Source: Streptomyces canus (GTDB lineage: Bacteria; Actinomycetota; Actinomycetes; Streptomycetales; Streptomycetaceae). From it: a DNA stretch of 64,000 nucleotides. How positions within the stretch are numbered: the first letter of the stretch is position 1; each line of letters opens with the position of its first letter. The stretch is taken from NCBI RefSeq assembly GCF_030815415.1, contig NZ_JAUSWW010000001.1, forward strand, positions 372,001 to 436,000, written 5' to 3'. The position numbers and the translations under genes are program-made. Under the pieces are notes generated by a model. That model made no database searches, was not told the DNA's origin, and saw nothing but the letters and a program-made list of their open reading frames with translations. Positions 8,329 to 16,549 of the stretch are shown here, one piece after another.

Positions 8329-8940
8329 CTGATCTCTTCGGGTTGTTGTCGGCTGGTGGGTGAGTGTGAGTCCGGTGCCTGCAAAGCAGCCGTCGATCAG
8401 GTCGGGGCGGAGCTGGATGTGGCGCAGGCCCCGGCGGAGGGTGCGTTCGAGGTGTTCATCGTCGGTGAAGGCTGTGTTGGCCAGTGGGCCGCGCCGTAAC
8501 AGTGACCAGACACCCTCGACCGGATTCAAGTCCGGTGAATATGAGGGCAGTTGGATGATCGTGAGCCAGTCGTGTGCGGCCGCGTAGTCGCGCATCCCGG
8601 AAGCCCGGTGGGTGTTGAGATTGTCCCAGATCAGCACGATGGGTGCCTGGAGCTGGATGTGGGCGCGGACCACCAGGTCGCGGTAGTCGCTCCAGGCGAA
8701 GGTGTCGCGCCCTTTGCCCTTGTGCTTGCGGTGACGGCGCGACCGGTAGATGAGCCGGGAGGTCTCGCCCGGCTTGTAGCAGCACATCGCGGCGATCGAC
8801 CAGCGGCGCCAGGAGCGGCCGCGCACCCGCACCACCGGCGTGTGTCCACGCCGGCCCCAGGTGCGGGCGCGTGACGGCGTCATCGAGAATCCGGCCTCGT
8901 CCTCGAAGACGATGTACGCCCCCAGCGCCGCCGCAGTCAT
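8326..8940 (-). CDS. IS630 transposase orfB (DDE catalytic half)
   Basis: From an ATG at 8940 that overlaps the orfA stop, this 204-residue frame encodes the DDE domain. The first Asp is in FEDEAGF, the second in LIWDNLNTH and the Glu in SPDLNPVEGVWSLL, matching the IS630 D-D-E triad. The stop codon TAG lies partly outside the element: its TA is the duplicated target dinucleotide and its G is host DNA. The reading frame therefore relies on the target site for termination. Confidence 0.88.
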   Translation of the reverse strand: MTAAALGAYIVFEDEAGFSMTPSRARTWGRRGHTPVVRVRGRSWRRWSIAAMCCYKPGETSRLIYRSRRHRKHKGKGRDTFAWSDYRDLVVRAHIQLQAPIVLIWDNLNTHRASGMRDYAAAHDWLTIIQLPSYSPDLNPVEGVWSLLRRGPLANTAFTDDEHLERTLRRGLRHIQLRPDLIDGCFAGTGLTLTHQPTTTRRDQ

Positions 8941-9484
8941 TCCGCCTGCGGCCACACATCCTTCTTCCACAAGCCCACGGCGGCCTCGTCGCGTTCCAGG
9001 GCCCGGCGGGCGGGACACTGCCAGGACCAGCCGTGGCGGTGCAACAGCCGCCACACCGCCGCCGATGAGCAATCCAGTGAGAACTTCCAGGCGATCAACG
9101 CTCTGATCCGGGCCAGGGTCCAACGCTGGTCCTCCCAGCCATGCACGGCCGGCCCCAGCGCCAGTTCCTTCTCCAACTCGGCGAACTGATCGTCAGGCAG
9201 CTTGGGCAGTTTCGGCGGCCCCGCGGAAGCCAGCGCGGCTGTCCCGCCCTCCCGCCAGGCACGGCGCCAGCGTTCCACCGACCGCTCACTCACCCGCAGA
9301 TCCTTCGCGATCGCCGCGGTTCTCTCACCGCGGCCGAACCGCTCGCCTGCCTCGTACCGGATCCGCTCGCGAAACCGCCGCCGCTCAACGGTCAGTCCAC
9401 CACCCTGCGCGTACCGCATACCACCGGCCTACCGCAGGGATCACCACACGTCACCACCCCCCGACAACAACCCGAAGAGATCAG
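8329..9484 (-). mobile_element. Intact IS630-family insertion sequence
   Basis: The 1156-bp element is bounded by perfect 24-bp terminal inverted repeats (8329-8352 and 9461-9484, outer end CTGATCTCTTCGGG). It is flanked by TA on both sides (8327-8328 and 9485-9486), the target duplication expected of IS630/Tc1-like elements. It contains two overlapping transposase frames, orfA and orfB. It has interrupted the CMD-like gene to its left. Its intact ends and reading frames suggest a recent insertion. Confidence 0.93.
8937..9419 (-). CDS. IS630 transposase orfA (DNA-binding half)
   Basis: A 160-residue protein containing a helix-turn-helix of the winged/homeodomain-like type (AAIAKDLRVSERSVERWRRAWREGG, about residues 36-60). 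A second helical domain ends in WRLLHRHGWSWQCPARRALERDE, the conserved region preceding the DDE domain in IS630 transposases. The stop overlaps the orfB start in an AATGA arrangement, so the catalytic half is made by translational coupling or by frameshifting into a fused transposase. Start at ATG 9419. Confidence 0.88.
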   Translation of the reverse strand: MRYAQGGGLTVERRRFRERIRYEAGERFGRGERTAAIAKDLRVSERSVERWRRAWREGGTAALASAGPPKLPKLPDDQFAELEKELALGPAVHGWEDQRWTLARIRALIAWKFSLDCSSAAVWRLLHRHGWSWQCPARRALERDEAAVGLWKKDVWPQAE

Positions 9485-9486
9485 TA

Positions 9487-9894
9487 ACGGAGTCCTATCA
9501 CGCGAGTGGAGCCGAATGCCGAGGCTCGGGCATCGACCTCGCTCTGCCAGGCGCTCCGCTGGTCAGCATCAACGGGAGGAGTACGCAGGAGGTCGATGTA
9601 GAGCTCATCCCAGAGTCGTCAAGCGAGCCCGCCACAACTCCTACGGGGTTCAAACGCCCGTACGACGCTGGAACCCGACACGACCGTCCACGTTTCCTGG
9701 CTGCCGCGAGGCGCCGTGGAGCGCGGTTTGAATAGCAACTGGCAGGGTGTTAGGGAGGTAAACCCTTTCTTCAGGTGAACTTACTACCTTTAACAGGGAT
9801 ATCCGCTAGACATCCTCCTATCCTCTTCTCGACTGGAGCAGACCGGACACGGTGTGCCTGTCCTCTTTGGGCTTGATGACCGTCGGGGGTTTGC
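9487..9894. other. Intergenic region upstream of the GGDEF gene
   Basis: I see no supported gene in these 408 bp. The last ~130 bp before the GGDEF start are comparatively AT-rich (around 9750-9830) and probably hold its promoter. Confidence 0.5.
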
Positions 9895-12087
9895 GTGAGG
9901 CTGAGCAAGGTCAACTGCTGGGGCTCGTTGCGCGCCGTTCGTATCGGCTGGTCATCGGCAGTCTGTGGGCGGGGCAAGACTCTGTGGCTGGGATTTGTGC
10001 TTGCCGCCGCAGTGAGCGCGGGCGCGACAGCGGCGCTGTACATCCCAGTCGTTGTAGGAGTGCCGGCTGCGTATGGTCTGGCCGTCCTGTCTCTCCTTGG
10101 GCGTGCCAGGGTGGCCGCCGGACGGGTGCGTCTTCGCCTCGTACTCTTTGCGGGTTCTGCGGCAGCGGGTGGCCTTCACCACCTCGTGGTCAGTCAGCTT
10201 TCTCCCTCTCGAGGAAAGCCCGTTGGTGGCGTCCACTTCGTCCTCCAGCTGCTGGCGGTCACCGGAATCGTCTTGTCTCTGTTGGTGGCGGTCGCGGGAC
10301 TGGTGCTCGCAGTTGCGGACCGCGGCACGACGCTGATCTGGCTGCGGCGAGTCCTGGATGGATGGGTGATCGCCGGCTCCCTGCTCACCGTGGGCTGGGT
10401 GCTGCTGCTGCATCGCGCCGACCGAAGCGGCGATGCGTTCGGTTCTTTGCAGGATCTGGGACGCGTGGTGACGGACATTCTGGTCTTCGGACTTCTGGTG
10501 GCACTGCGCTACGCACTGAAGCGTCCTGAGCGCACATCGACAACGGTGGGTGCCCTGGCCCTCGTTGCTTTGTCTGCAAGCGACATGCTGCGCATCCTCA
10601 TGCCGGCCCCCGGCACCTGGTACGGCATTCCTTGCGCGGCGGCCTGCTCGATCACTGGCCTGGTTCTCATCGCCGTGGCCCCATGGCTGGCCGGAGGCAC
10701 CAGTGTCGTGGACGTCGGCCAACACCTCATGCCCGTCGTCGGAGTCGTGGCCGCTTTCGTGCCCGTGGCCGTCTGCGCCCTGGCCCTGGCAGTCCACACC
10801 ATGGTCGGCGGCCACACTGGCATGGCCCTCATGGTCCTGGCGGGCTCGCTGCTGGTCGCGCTTGGTATCCGGCAAGGCGTCATCCACGCCGACCACCTGC
10901 GTATCACCCATGAAGCCACCACCCGGGAGGCTCATTACCGCACCCTGGTCGACGGCACTTGCGACGTGATCACCATCGTCAGCCCGGACGGCGGCGTCCG
11001 CTACGTCAGTCCTGCTGCCTACCACGTCTTCGGCTACCGGCCTGAGGACCTGCTGGGTGCCGGCCTGCCCCTGTACTGCCACCCCGACGACGTGATGCCG
11101 CTGATGCAGGCAGTTGAGGCGCTGCGGCAGGAAGCCGCATCAGGCATCCGCAGCCCGGGCCGCCGCGTGTCTTGCCGGGTCCGCCACGCCGACGGACGTT
11201 GGCGCCACGTCGAATCGACAGTCAGCCACCACACCGAGGGAATGATCTTCAGCAGTCGCGATGTGACCGAACGGCTCGCCCTGCAGGAACAACTCGAGCA
11301 CCTGGCCTTCCACGACGCGCTCACCGGACTGCCCAACCGGGCCCTCTTCGCCGACCGAGTCGCGCACGCCCTGCGGAAACGGACCACTCGCACAGCCCCA
11401 CCCACAGTGCTCTTCGTGGATCTGGACGGCTTCAAGGCCGTCAACGACTCGGCCGGACACGCAGTCGGCGACGCTCTCCTGGTCCACGCCGCACGTCGGC
11501 TCCAGGCGTCCGTACGGGCCGAAGACACCGTAGCCCGCCTCGGCGGTGACGAGTTCGCCGCCCTCTTGGAGGGAGAGGCCGGGACCCACCCCCCGCAGGC
11601 CAGAGACGTCGCCGAGCGAATCCTCTCCGCCCTGGCACAACCCTACGAGATCGCAGGCAAAGAGGCGCTCGTCTCGGCCTCCATCGGCATGACAGTAGCC
11701 CGCCCCGGCGTCACACCGGACGAACTCCTCAACCAAGCCGACAAAGCCATATACGAAGCCAAAAGAGCAGGCAAAGCACGCATCCGCATGCACATCCCCC
11801 AACCCCGCCAAAACCGCAACAGTTCATCACCCGAGGCCCAACGGGCGGCCATTCCCCTCCAGGCGTCAGACGAATCGGCTGCGCAAGACCTGCCGCCGGC
11901 CCATCAGGGCGACTGTCAGGACCGATCAGCGGCGCGACCCTGCGTGCCTGCCGCCGGATCGGCCATGGGTAACCAGTACAACGGCCAGAGCCAGACGCAA
12001 GCGCTGCAGCATGCCACAACCGGTGATCACCCTACCGAGCACCCCCAGTGCGGCGGCACGGCGGTCCCACAGCAGCAAGACGGCTGA
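9895..12087 (+). CDS. Membrane-bound PAS-GGDEF protein, predicted diguanylate cyclase
   Basis: A 730-residue protein. The first ~320 residues form a multi-helix membrane domain of about eight to ten helices. A PAS domain follows (about 340-455, YRTLVDGTCDVITIVSPDGGVRYVSP...FGYRPEDLLG), then a GGDEF domain (about 465-630). The GGDEF motif is intact at residues 550-554. An RxxD inhibitory site (RAED) sits exactly five residues upstream, so active cyclic-di-GMP synthesis with product feedback is predicted. The last ~95 residues are low-complexity and Gln/Ser-rich. In Streptomyces c-di-GMP controls sporulation through BldD. No EAL domain is present. The GTG start has only a weak RBS (GGGGGT), so a slightly different start is possible. 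Confidence 0.85.
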   Translation: MRLSKVNCWGSLRAVRIGWSSAVCGRGKTLWLGFVLAAAVSAGATAALYIPVVVGVPAAYGLAVLSLLGRARVAAGRVRLRLVLFAGSAAAGGLHHLVVSQLSPSRGKPVGGVHFVLQLLAVTGIVLSLLVAVAGLVLAVADRGTTLIWLRRVLDGWVIAGSLLTVGWVLLLHRADRSGDAFGSLQDLGRVVTDILVFGLLVALRYALKRPERTSTTVGALALVALSASDMLRILMPAPGTWYGIPCAAACSITGLVLIAVAPWLAGGTSVVDVGQHLMPVVGVVAAFVPVAVCALALAVHTMVGGHTGMALMVLAGSLLVALGIRQGVIHADHLRITHEATTREAHYRTLVDGTCDVITIVSPDGGVRYVSPAAYHVFGYRPEDLLGAGLPLYCHPDDVMPLMQAVEALRQEAASGIRSPGRRVSCRVRHADGRWRHVESTVSHHTEGMIFSSRDVTERLALQEQLEHLAFHDALTGLPNRALFADRVAHALRKRTTRTAPPTVLFVDLDGFKAVNDSAGHAVGDALLVHAARRLQASVRAEDTVARLGGDEFAALLEGEAGTHPPQARDVAERILSALAQPYEIAGKEALVSASIGMTVARPGVTPDELLNQADKAIYEAKRAGKARIRMHIPQPRQNRNSSSPEAQRAAIPLQASDESAAQDLPPAHQGDCQDRSAARPCVPAAGSAMGNQYNGQSQTQALQHATTGDHPTEHPQCGGTAVPQQQDG

Positions 12088-12195
12088 TCGCAAGGCGAAT
12101 CGGCTGTCGTCCACACCGTCGCCGCGGGCCACCTTGTCTCGGGCGCCTGAAGGCGGCTGCCGTCTTCGCCGGCCTCAGGACAGCGGCTGTCTCTG

Positions 12196-12645
12196 TCACG
12201 GGACGAACCGAGCTGATGGAGCGTCGCACCTGAGCCTCCCGCTCGGGCTCAACGGACAGGCAACGAGGCACGCCACCCCGCGGCCCCCTTCCTCTGTGGT
12301 GCCTGGATGTGCCCGGCGCTCGAGCGCGGAGGCCCCGCCGACGCGCAACCAGGAGACGGACGGCGCCCCGATGAAGACCTTGTTGGCAAAGATCACGAAG
12401 GTGTCGGACGAGGTGTGGAAGTCGGTGTACCAACCTCCCGTTGAAGAGAGGCAGGAAGCCAGCTGATCTGCGAGGTGCTGGGCCTCGGGCTCCTCGGCGG
12501 CGAAGTCCAGCAGGGTCCAGAGCCGCGGCTGATCATCCCCGGCGTCCGTCATCTCGATCCGTGTCAGCTTGGTGATCCGCAGTGGGATCCCGGTCAGCTC
12601 GGCTCCAGCCCTCAAGCTTTCGGCGATCAGTACACCTTCGAGCAT
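12196..12645 (-). CDS. Conserved hypothetical protein with possibly altered C-terminus
   Basis: A 149-residue frame. The first ~95 residues (MLEGVLIAESLRAGAELTGIPL... to TDFHTSSDTFVIFANKVF) look like a real mixed alpha/beta protein, similar in pattern to small Streptomyces hypotheticals of about 120 residues. After KVF the sequence becomes low-complexity and Arg/Gly-rich, and no other frame restores a plausible ending. I infer that the 3' end was replaced by rearrangement. It lies 35 bp from a truncated IS630 element. The function is unknown. Confidence 0.5.
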   Translation of the reverse strand: MLEGVLIAESLRAGAELTGIPLRITKLTRIEMTDAGDDQPRLWTLLDFAAEEPEAQHLADQLASCLSSTGGWYTDFHTSSDTFVIFANKVFIGAPSVSWLRVGGASALERRAHPGTTEEGGRGVACLVACPLSPSGRLRCDAPSARFVP

Positions 12646-12680
12646 CTGAACCCCCTTGATGTCGGTTGGGGGCGAGACTG

Positions 12681-13790
12681 CTGAGGTTTTCGGGTTGGTG
12701 TCGGAGGGTGACAGCGGGTGATCCCTGCGCTACGCCGGTGTATGCGATACGCGCAGGGAGGGGGCCTGACCGCTGAGCGGCGGGCCTTTCGTGAGGGTGT
12801 CCGGCGAGCGGTTCGCGCGGGGTGAGAAGACCTCGGTGATCGCGAAGGACTTACGGGTGAGCGAGCGATCGGTGGAGCGGTGGCGTCGCGCCTGGCGCGA
12901 GGGTGGAGCGACGGCGTTGGCGTCCTCAGGCCCGGCGAAATCGCCCAAAATATCGGAGGCGCAGTTCGCCGTGCTGGAGGAGGAACTCGGCAGGGGGCCG
13001 GCCGCGCACGGCTGGGAAGACCAGCGGTGGACGCTGGAACGCGTCAAGACGGCGATCGCCCGCAAGTTCCATGTCACCTGCTCGATCTCGGGGGTGTGGC
13101 GGCTGCTGCACCGGCACGGCTGGTCCTGGCAGAGCCCGGCCCGCCGGGCGCTCGAGCGCGACGAACTCGCCGTGGGGTTGTGGAAGAAAGACGTGTGGCC
13201 GCAGGTGGAAGCACCGCGGCGGCGCTCGGGGCCTACATCGTCTTCGAGGGCGAGGCCGGGTTCGCGATGACGCCGCCGCATGCCCGAACCTGGAGCCGGC
13301 GCGGACGCTATCCCGTGGTGCGGGTCCGTGGCCGGTCCCGGCGTCGGATCTCGATCGCCGCGCTGGCCTGCTACAAGCCCGGCGAGAGGCCCCGGCTTAT
13401 CTACCGTCCGCGCTTCCACCTGCCCTGGAAGGGCGCCCGCAAGAGCTTCGCCTGGACCGACTACCGCGACCTCGCCGTCCGCGCTCACCTGCAGCTCGGC
13501 GCCCCCATCGTTCTGGTCTGGGACAATCTGAACACTCACCGGTCAGCTGGGATGCGCCAATACGCCGCCGACCACGACTGGCTCACCATCTTCCAGCTCC
13601 CCAGTCACGCACCCGATCTCAACCCGGTGGAAGGGATCTGGTCGTTACTTCGGCGCGGAGCCCTGGCCAACGTCGCCTTCACCGACCCCGACCACCTCAC
13701 CCGCACCCTGCGCCGGGCACTGAGCCAGATCCAGCACCGCCCCGACCTCATCGACGGCTGCCTGACAGAGACCGGACTGACCATCACCCC
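12681..13790 (+). mobile_element. Truncated IS630-family element
   Basis: The left terminal repeat (outer end CTGAGGTTTTCGGG at 12681) and most of the body are present and clearly related to the intact copy at 8329-9484. The right terminal repeat is missing: similarity stops at about 13790 within the last codons of orfB. No TA duplication is seen at the left junction. A second fragment of the same element lies at 15172-15378 in inverse orientation. Confidence 0.8.
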
Positions 13791-13851
13791 AAATCTGACG
13801 CTAATACAAAAAGCTTCAGTACCCGTGAACTGGCCGCCCGTGAGGGCATGA
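12741..13851 (+). pseudogene. IS630 transposase, inactivated copy
   Basis: orfA would begin at the ATG at 12751 (MRYAQGGGLTAERRAF), as in the other copy. Relative to the fragment at 15172-15378, an 11-bp deletion between CCGGCG direct repeats at about 12805 throws it out of frame. Downstream, orfA resumes as ERFARGEKTSVIAKDLRVSERSVERW. The orfA stop/orfB start overlap has mutated, so orfB (FEGEAGF, LVWDNLNTH, DLNPVEGIW, all three DDE residues present) has no start. It reads through the truncated right end into host sequence, stopping at 13851. Confidence 0.75.
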
Positions 13852-14482
13852 CGGCCGCATACAAGACACAGGGGCCGGCCAGCTCAGGGAGCGACTCCCG
13901 TCGGCCGGCCCTCACCCATGTCGCGGGCGCGCCCCGACCAGGCCATCGCATGCGGGACGACCCGAAGGGCGCACTTCCCGCGGGCTGCCGACTCCGAGCG
14001 CTCCACTGTTCGGGTGACGTGACGTCAACATGCTTGTCAACGACGTGGCGCAAATGGGTTACTTTACGCATCCGAACAGGTGGGCCGCCCGTCCCTCCAC
14101 GGGAGAGTGGCAGCTGGCCCACCGTCGGCCCCAGGGACGCCGTTCCAGGCCGGGGTTCGGCTGCCGTCCTGACCGTTTTCCTGAGTGCCCCGAGGCAGCG
14201 GTTTCCGGCCGACGCGTTCTTCCCTCACCACTGTTTCGATCGGCCTGAGCGGGAGGGCCGTCCGCGTTCTCGACGACAGAGCGCTGGCCCCTTCCCAGGC
14301 CCATAGGCCGATGTGGCCACATCGGCTGATCGGGCTCCCGGGCGGCTGTGAGCCGACTCCAGGTCCCGGCAAGAAAATCCACGGCAGCGCCCACTGATCG
14401 CTGACGAGCGTCGGTGAAGCACGGGCCGCCGAGGACAGACCGTTCCTACGCACATCCAGTCCGTCTGAGCAGGAGGTACATC
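13852..14482. other. Gene-free region
   Basis: These 630 bp contain no frame with convincing protein character. The 3' end carries the RBS (AGGAGG at 14471-14476) of the next gene. I see no repeat or RNA gene here. Confidence 0.5.
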
Positions 14483-14893
14483 ATGTCCTTCATCCAGGAG
14501 AGCACATCGGGCCCAGTGGCAGGCTCCGCCGAGTACTTCGTCCCCATCACGGTCACCGGCGAGCAAACCGCCACGCTGCTGCCCGGTGAAACCGCAGACG
14601 TCACCCTCACCTTCACCAACCCGAACAGCAATGTAAGGGCCCAACTGATCGCCATTGCCGCCGGCGATGTCGTTGTCGACACCGTTGCGAACGCCGACGA
14701 CATGACGTACTGCCACGATCAGATCGAACTGTCCACGGCCGGCGTGGGCCCCCTGCCCACGCTTGACCTCAGCCAGGCCAACCTGCCATTCGTGCTGGCT
14801 GGCGCTGTGAAGTTGAAGGAAGACTCCGACATCCGCTGTCAAGGGATGACGTTTCACACCACGTGGACGGTCCAGGCCCAGGCCGTCCGCTGA
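14483..14893 (+). CDS. Hypothetical protein, beta-rich
   Basis: A 136-residue protein starting at ATG 14483 with a strong AGGAGG ribosome site seven bases upstream. The sequence alternates hydrophobic and polar residues (YFVPITVTGEQTATLLPGETADVTLTFTNPNSNVRAQLIAIAAG), suggesting a beta-sandwich. It has two cysteines and no signal peptide or membrane segment. I do not recognise the family. It stands alone between transposon fragments, so it may be a stranded accessory gene. The strong RBS and clean frame argue that it is real. Confidence 0.65.
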   Translation: MSFIQESTSGPVAGSAEYFVPITVTGEQTATLLPGETADVTLTFTNPNSNVRAQLIAIAAGDVVVDTVANADDMTYCHDQIELSTAGVGPLPTLDLSQANLPFVLAGAVKLKEDSDIRCQGMTFHTTWTVQAQAVR

Positions 14894-15171
14894 GCGCGGT
14901 CCTCATCACCTACGCCATCGAATGAGCCGCACGAGGGACTGCGTCCTGGCGTAAACTGAAGGTCTGGCGCACGGAGTCACTCCCAGTAACCAGCGACAGG
15001 CCTGTTGATCGTCCTCAGGAGATATGTGCCTGAGCCCGGTTCAACCGCCGCCGAAAGGGGTGCGGGAGGCCCCCACAGACGCCACTGGCGAGGACCAGCC
15101 GTGGTCCGCAGCGCACTGCTGGAGACCGCCGTCGCGCTGCGCTCATGTCGGAAGTCGCTTTCGCCGACGGT

Positions 15172-15378
15172 TCCACCGATCGCTCGCTCACCCGTAAGTC
15201 CTTCGCGATCACCGAGGTCTTCTCACCCCGCGCGAACCGCTCGCCGGCTTCCCGCCGGACACCCTCACGAGAGGCCCCGCCGCTCAGCGGTCAGGCCCCT
15301 CCCTGCGCGTATCGCATACACCGGCGTAGCGCAGGGATCACCCGCTGTCACCCCCCGACACCAACCCGAAAACCTCAG
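15172..15378 (-). mobile_element. IS630 left-end fragment
   Basis: The reverse strand carries the same terminal repeat as the element at 12681 (outer end at 15378). It then has the start of its orfA through VSERSVE, where similarity breaks at 15172. Compared with the 12681 copy it retains 11 bp that the other lost, but has an extra G elsewhere that breaks its own frame. The next ~100 bp hold scrambled orfA-like scraps (GACCAGCCGTGG). It ends 16 bp before the intact IS630 at 15395. Confidence 0.75.
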
Positions 15379-15470
15379 TGACGGTAGTTCGTTACTGACT
15401 TCGGCTCGTCAGGGTGAACCTTGGCGAAGCTTCTGATGGGCTCGGAGTGGTGGCTGTATCCCGCTGGTGT

Positions 15471-16067
15471 GTGAAATATGGCGATGGGGGCGGGTTGACC
15501 GCTGCGGGGCGTCGGCGCCGGGAGTCGGTACGGATGCAGGCGGCTGAGTTGTTCGAGCAGGAGATCAAGCCGCCGGAGGTTGCACGGCGCCTGCGAGTGA
15601 GCCCGAAATCGGCTTACCAGTGGCACCAGTTGTGGCGGGACGGTGGCGTGCGGGCTCTGGCTTCCCGTGGGCCGAGCGGATCCCGTTGCCGACTGTCTCC
15701 ACGCTGTCTGGAGAAACTGGCCGCGTACCTCGATGAGGGCCCGGCCGCCCACGGCTGGGTGGAGGACCAGGTGTGGACCGCGGCGAGGGTGGCCACGCTG
15801 ATCGGCAGGAAGTTCCACGTCTGCTACAGCGTCTCCGGAGCTACCCGGTTGATGCACCGGCTCGGCTTCAGTCCGCAGGTCCCCGCACGCAGGGTGGCAG
15901 AACGCGACGAGCAGGCCGTCACTGCGTGGAAGGAGGTGACCTGGGCCGAGGTAAAAGAGCCCGGGCGGCCTGCGGGGGCTACATCTGCTTCGAGGATGAA
16001 GCAGGGTTCACCCGAAAGCCGCCCCGAGGCCGGACCTGGGGCCGGCGCGGGCGCACCCCGGTCGTGA
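15471..16067 (+). CDS. IS630 transposase orfA
   Basis: This frame encodes an N-terminal helix-turn-helix (EVARRLRVSPKSAYQWHQLWRDGG) and the second helical domain (WTAARVATLIGRKFHVCYSVSGATRLMHRLGFSPQVPARR), as in other IS630 orfA products. At 15953-15956 an A AAA G tetranucleotide lies where a -1 slip would fuse it to orfB. Beyond this point the orfA frame becomes low-complexity, so the useful orfA product ends around 15960. GTG at 15471 is the best start, but others upstream in the frame are possible. Confidence 0.75.
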   Translation: MKYGDGGGLTAAGRRRRESVRMQAAELFEQEIKPPEVARRLRVSPKSAYQWHQLWRDGGVRALASRGPSGSRCRLSPRCLEKLAAYLDEGPAAHGWVEDQVWTAARVATLIGRKFHVCYSVSGATRLMHRLGFSPQVPARRVAERDEQAVTAWKEVTWAEVKEPGRPAGATSASRMKQGSPESRPEAGPGAGAGAPRS

Positions 16068-16549
16068 CCGTCAGCGGGCGCCGCTCTGGGCGTCTGTCGG
16101 TGGCCGGGCTGATCGCGATGCGGCCGGGCTCGCGGACCCGGCTGTGCCACCGGCTGCGCACCCACCGAGCGGGCAAAGGAAAGCGCCGCAGCATGGGCGA
16201 GCGGGACTTCATCGCACTCGTCGACGGCGTCCACCAGCTCGTCAAGGCACCGATCGTGCTGGTCTGGGACCGCCTGAACACCCACGTCTCCCACGCCATG
16301 CGCGAGCTGATCGCCGAGCGCGAGTGGCTGGCGGTGTTCCTGCTGCCCGCCTACTCACCCGACCTCAACCCCGTCGAGTGGGTATGGGCACACGTCAAGC
16401 ACAGCCTGGCCAACCTCGCCGTTGTCGCTCTCGACCGTCTCGAGGCACTCGTCCGCAACCGGCTCAAACGCCTTCAGTACCGGCCCGACACCCTCGACGG
16501 CTTCATAGCCGGAACCGGCCTGACCCTCGACGAACCCGCGTCACCTTGA
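15950..16549 (+). CDS. IS630 transposase orfB (DDE half, probably made by -1 frameshift)
   Basis: Reading in the -1 frame from GGTAAAAGA gives GKRARAACGGYICFEDEAGF and then the DDE domain. The first Asp is in FEDEAG, the second in LVWDRLNTH and the Glu in DLNPVEWVWAH. There is no good start codon near the junction, so fusion to orfA by frameshifting at the A4 run is the likely route, as in many IS630 members. It ends in LTLDEPASP with its own stop inside the element. Confidence 0.75.
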   Translation, partial: GKRARAACGGYICFEDEAGFTRKPPRGRTWGRRGRTPVVTVSGRRSGRLSVAGLIAMRPGSRTRLCHRLRTHRAGKGKRRSMGERDFIALVDGVHQLVKAPIVLVWDRLNTHVSHAMRELIAEREWLAVFLLPAYSPDLNPVEWVWAHVKHSLANLAVVALDRLEALVRNRLKRLQYRPDTLDGFIAGTGLTLDEPASP

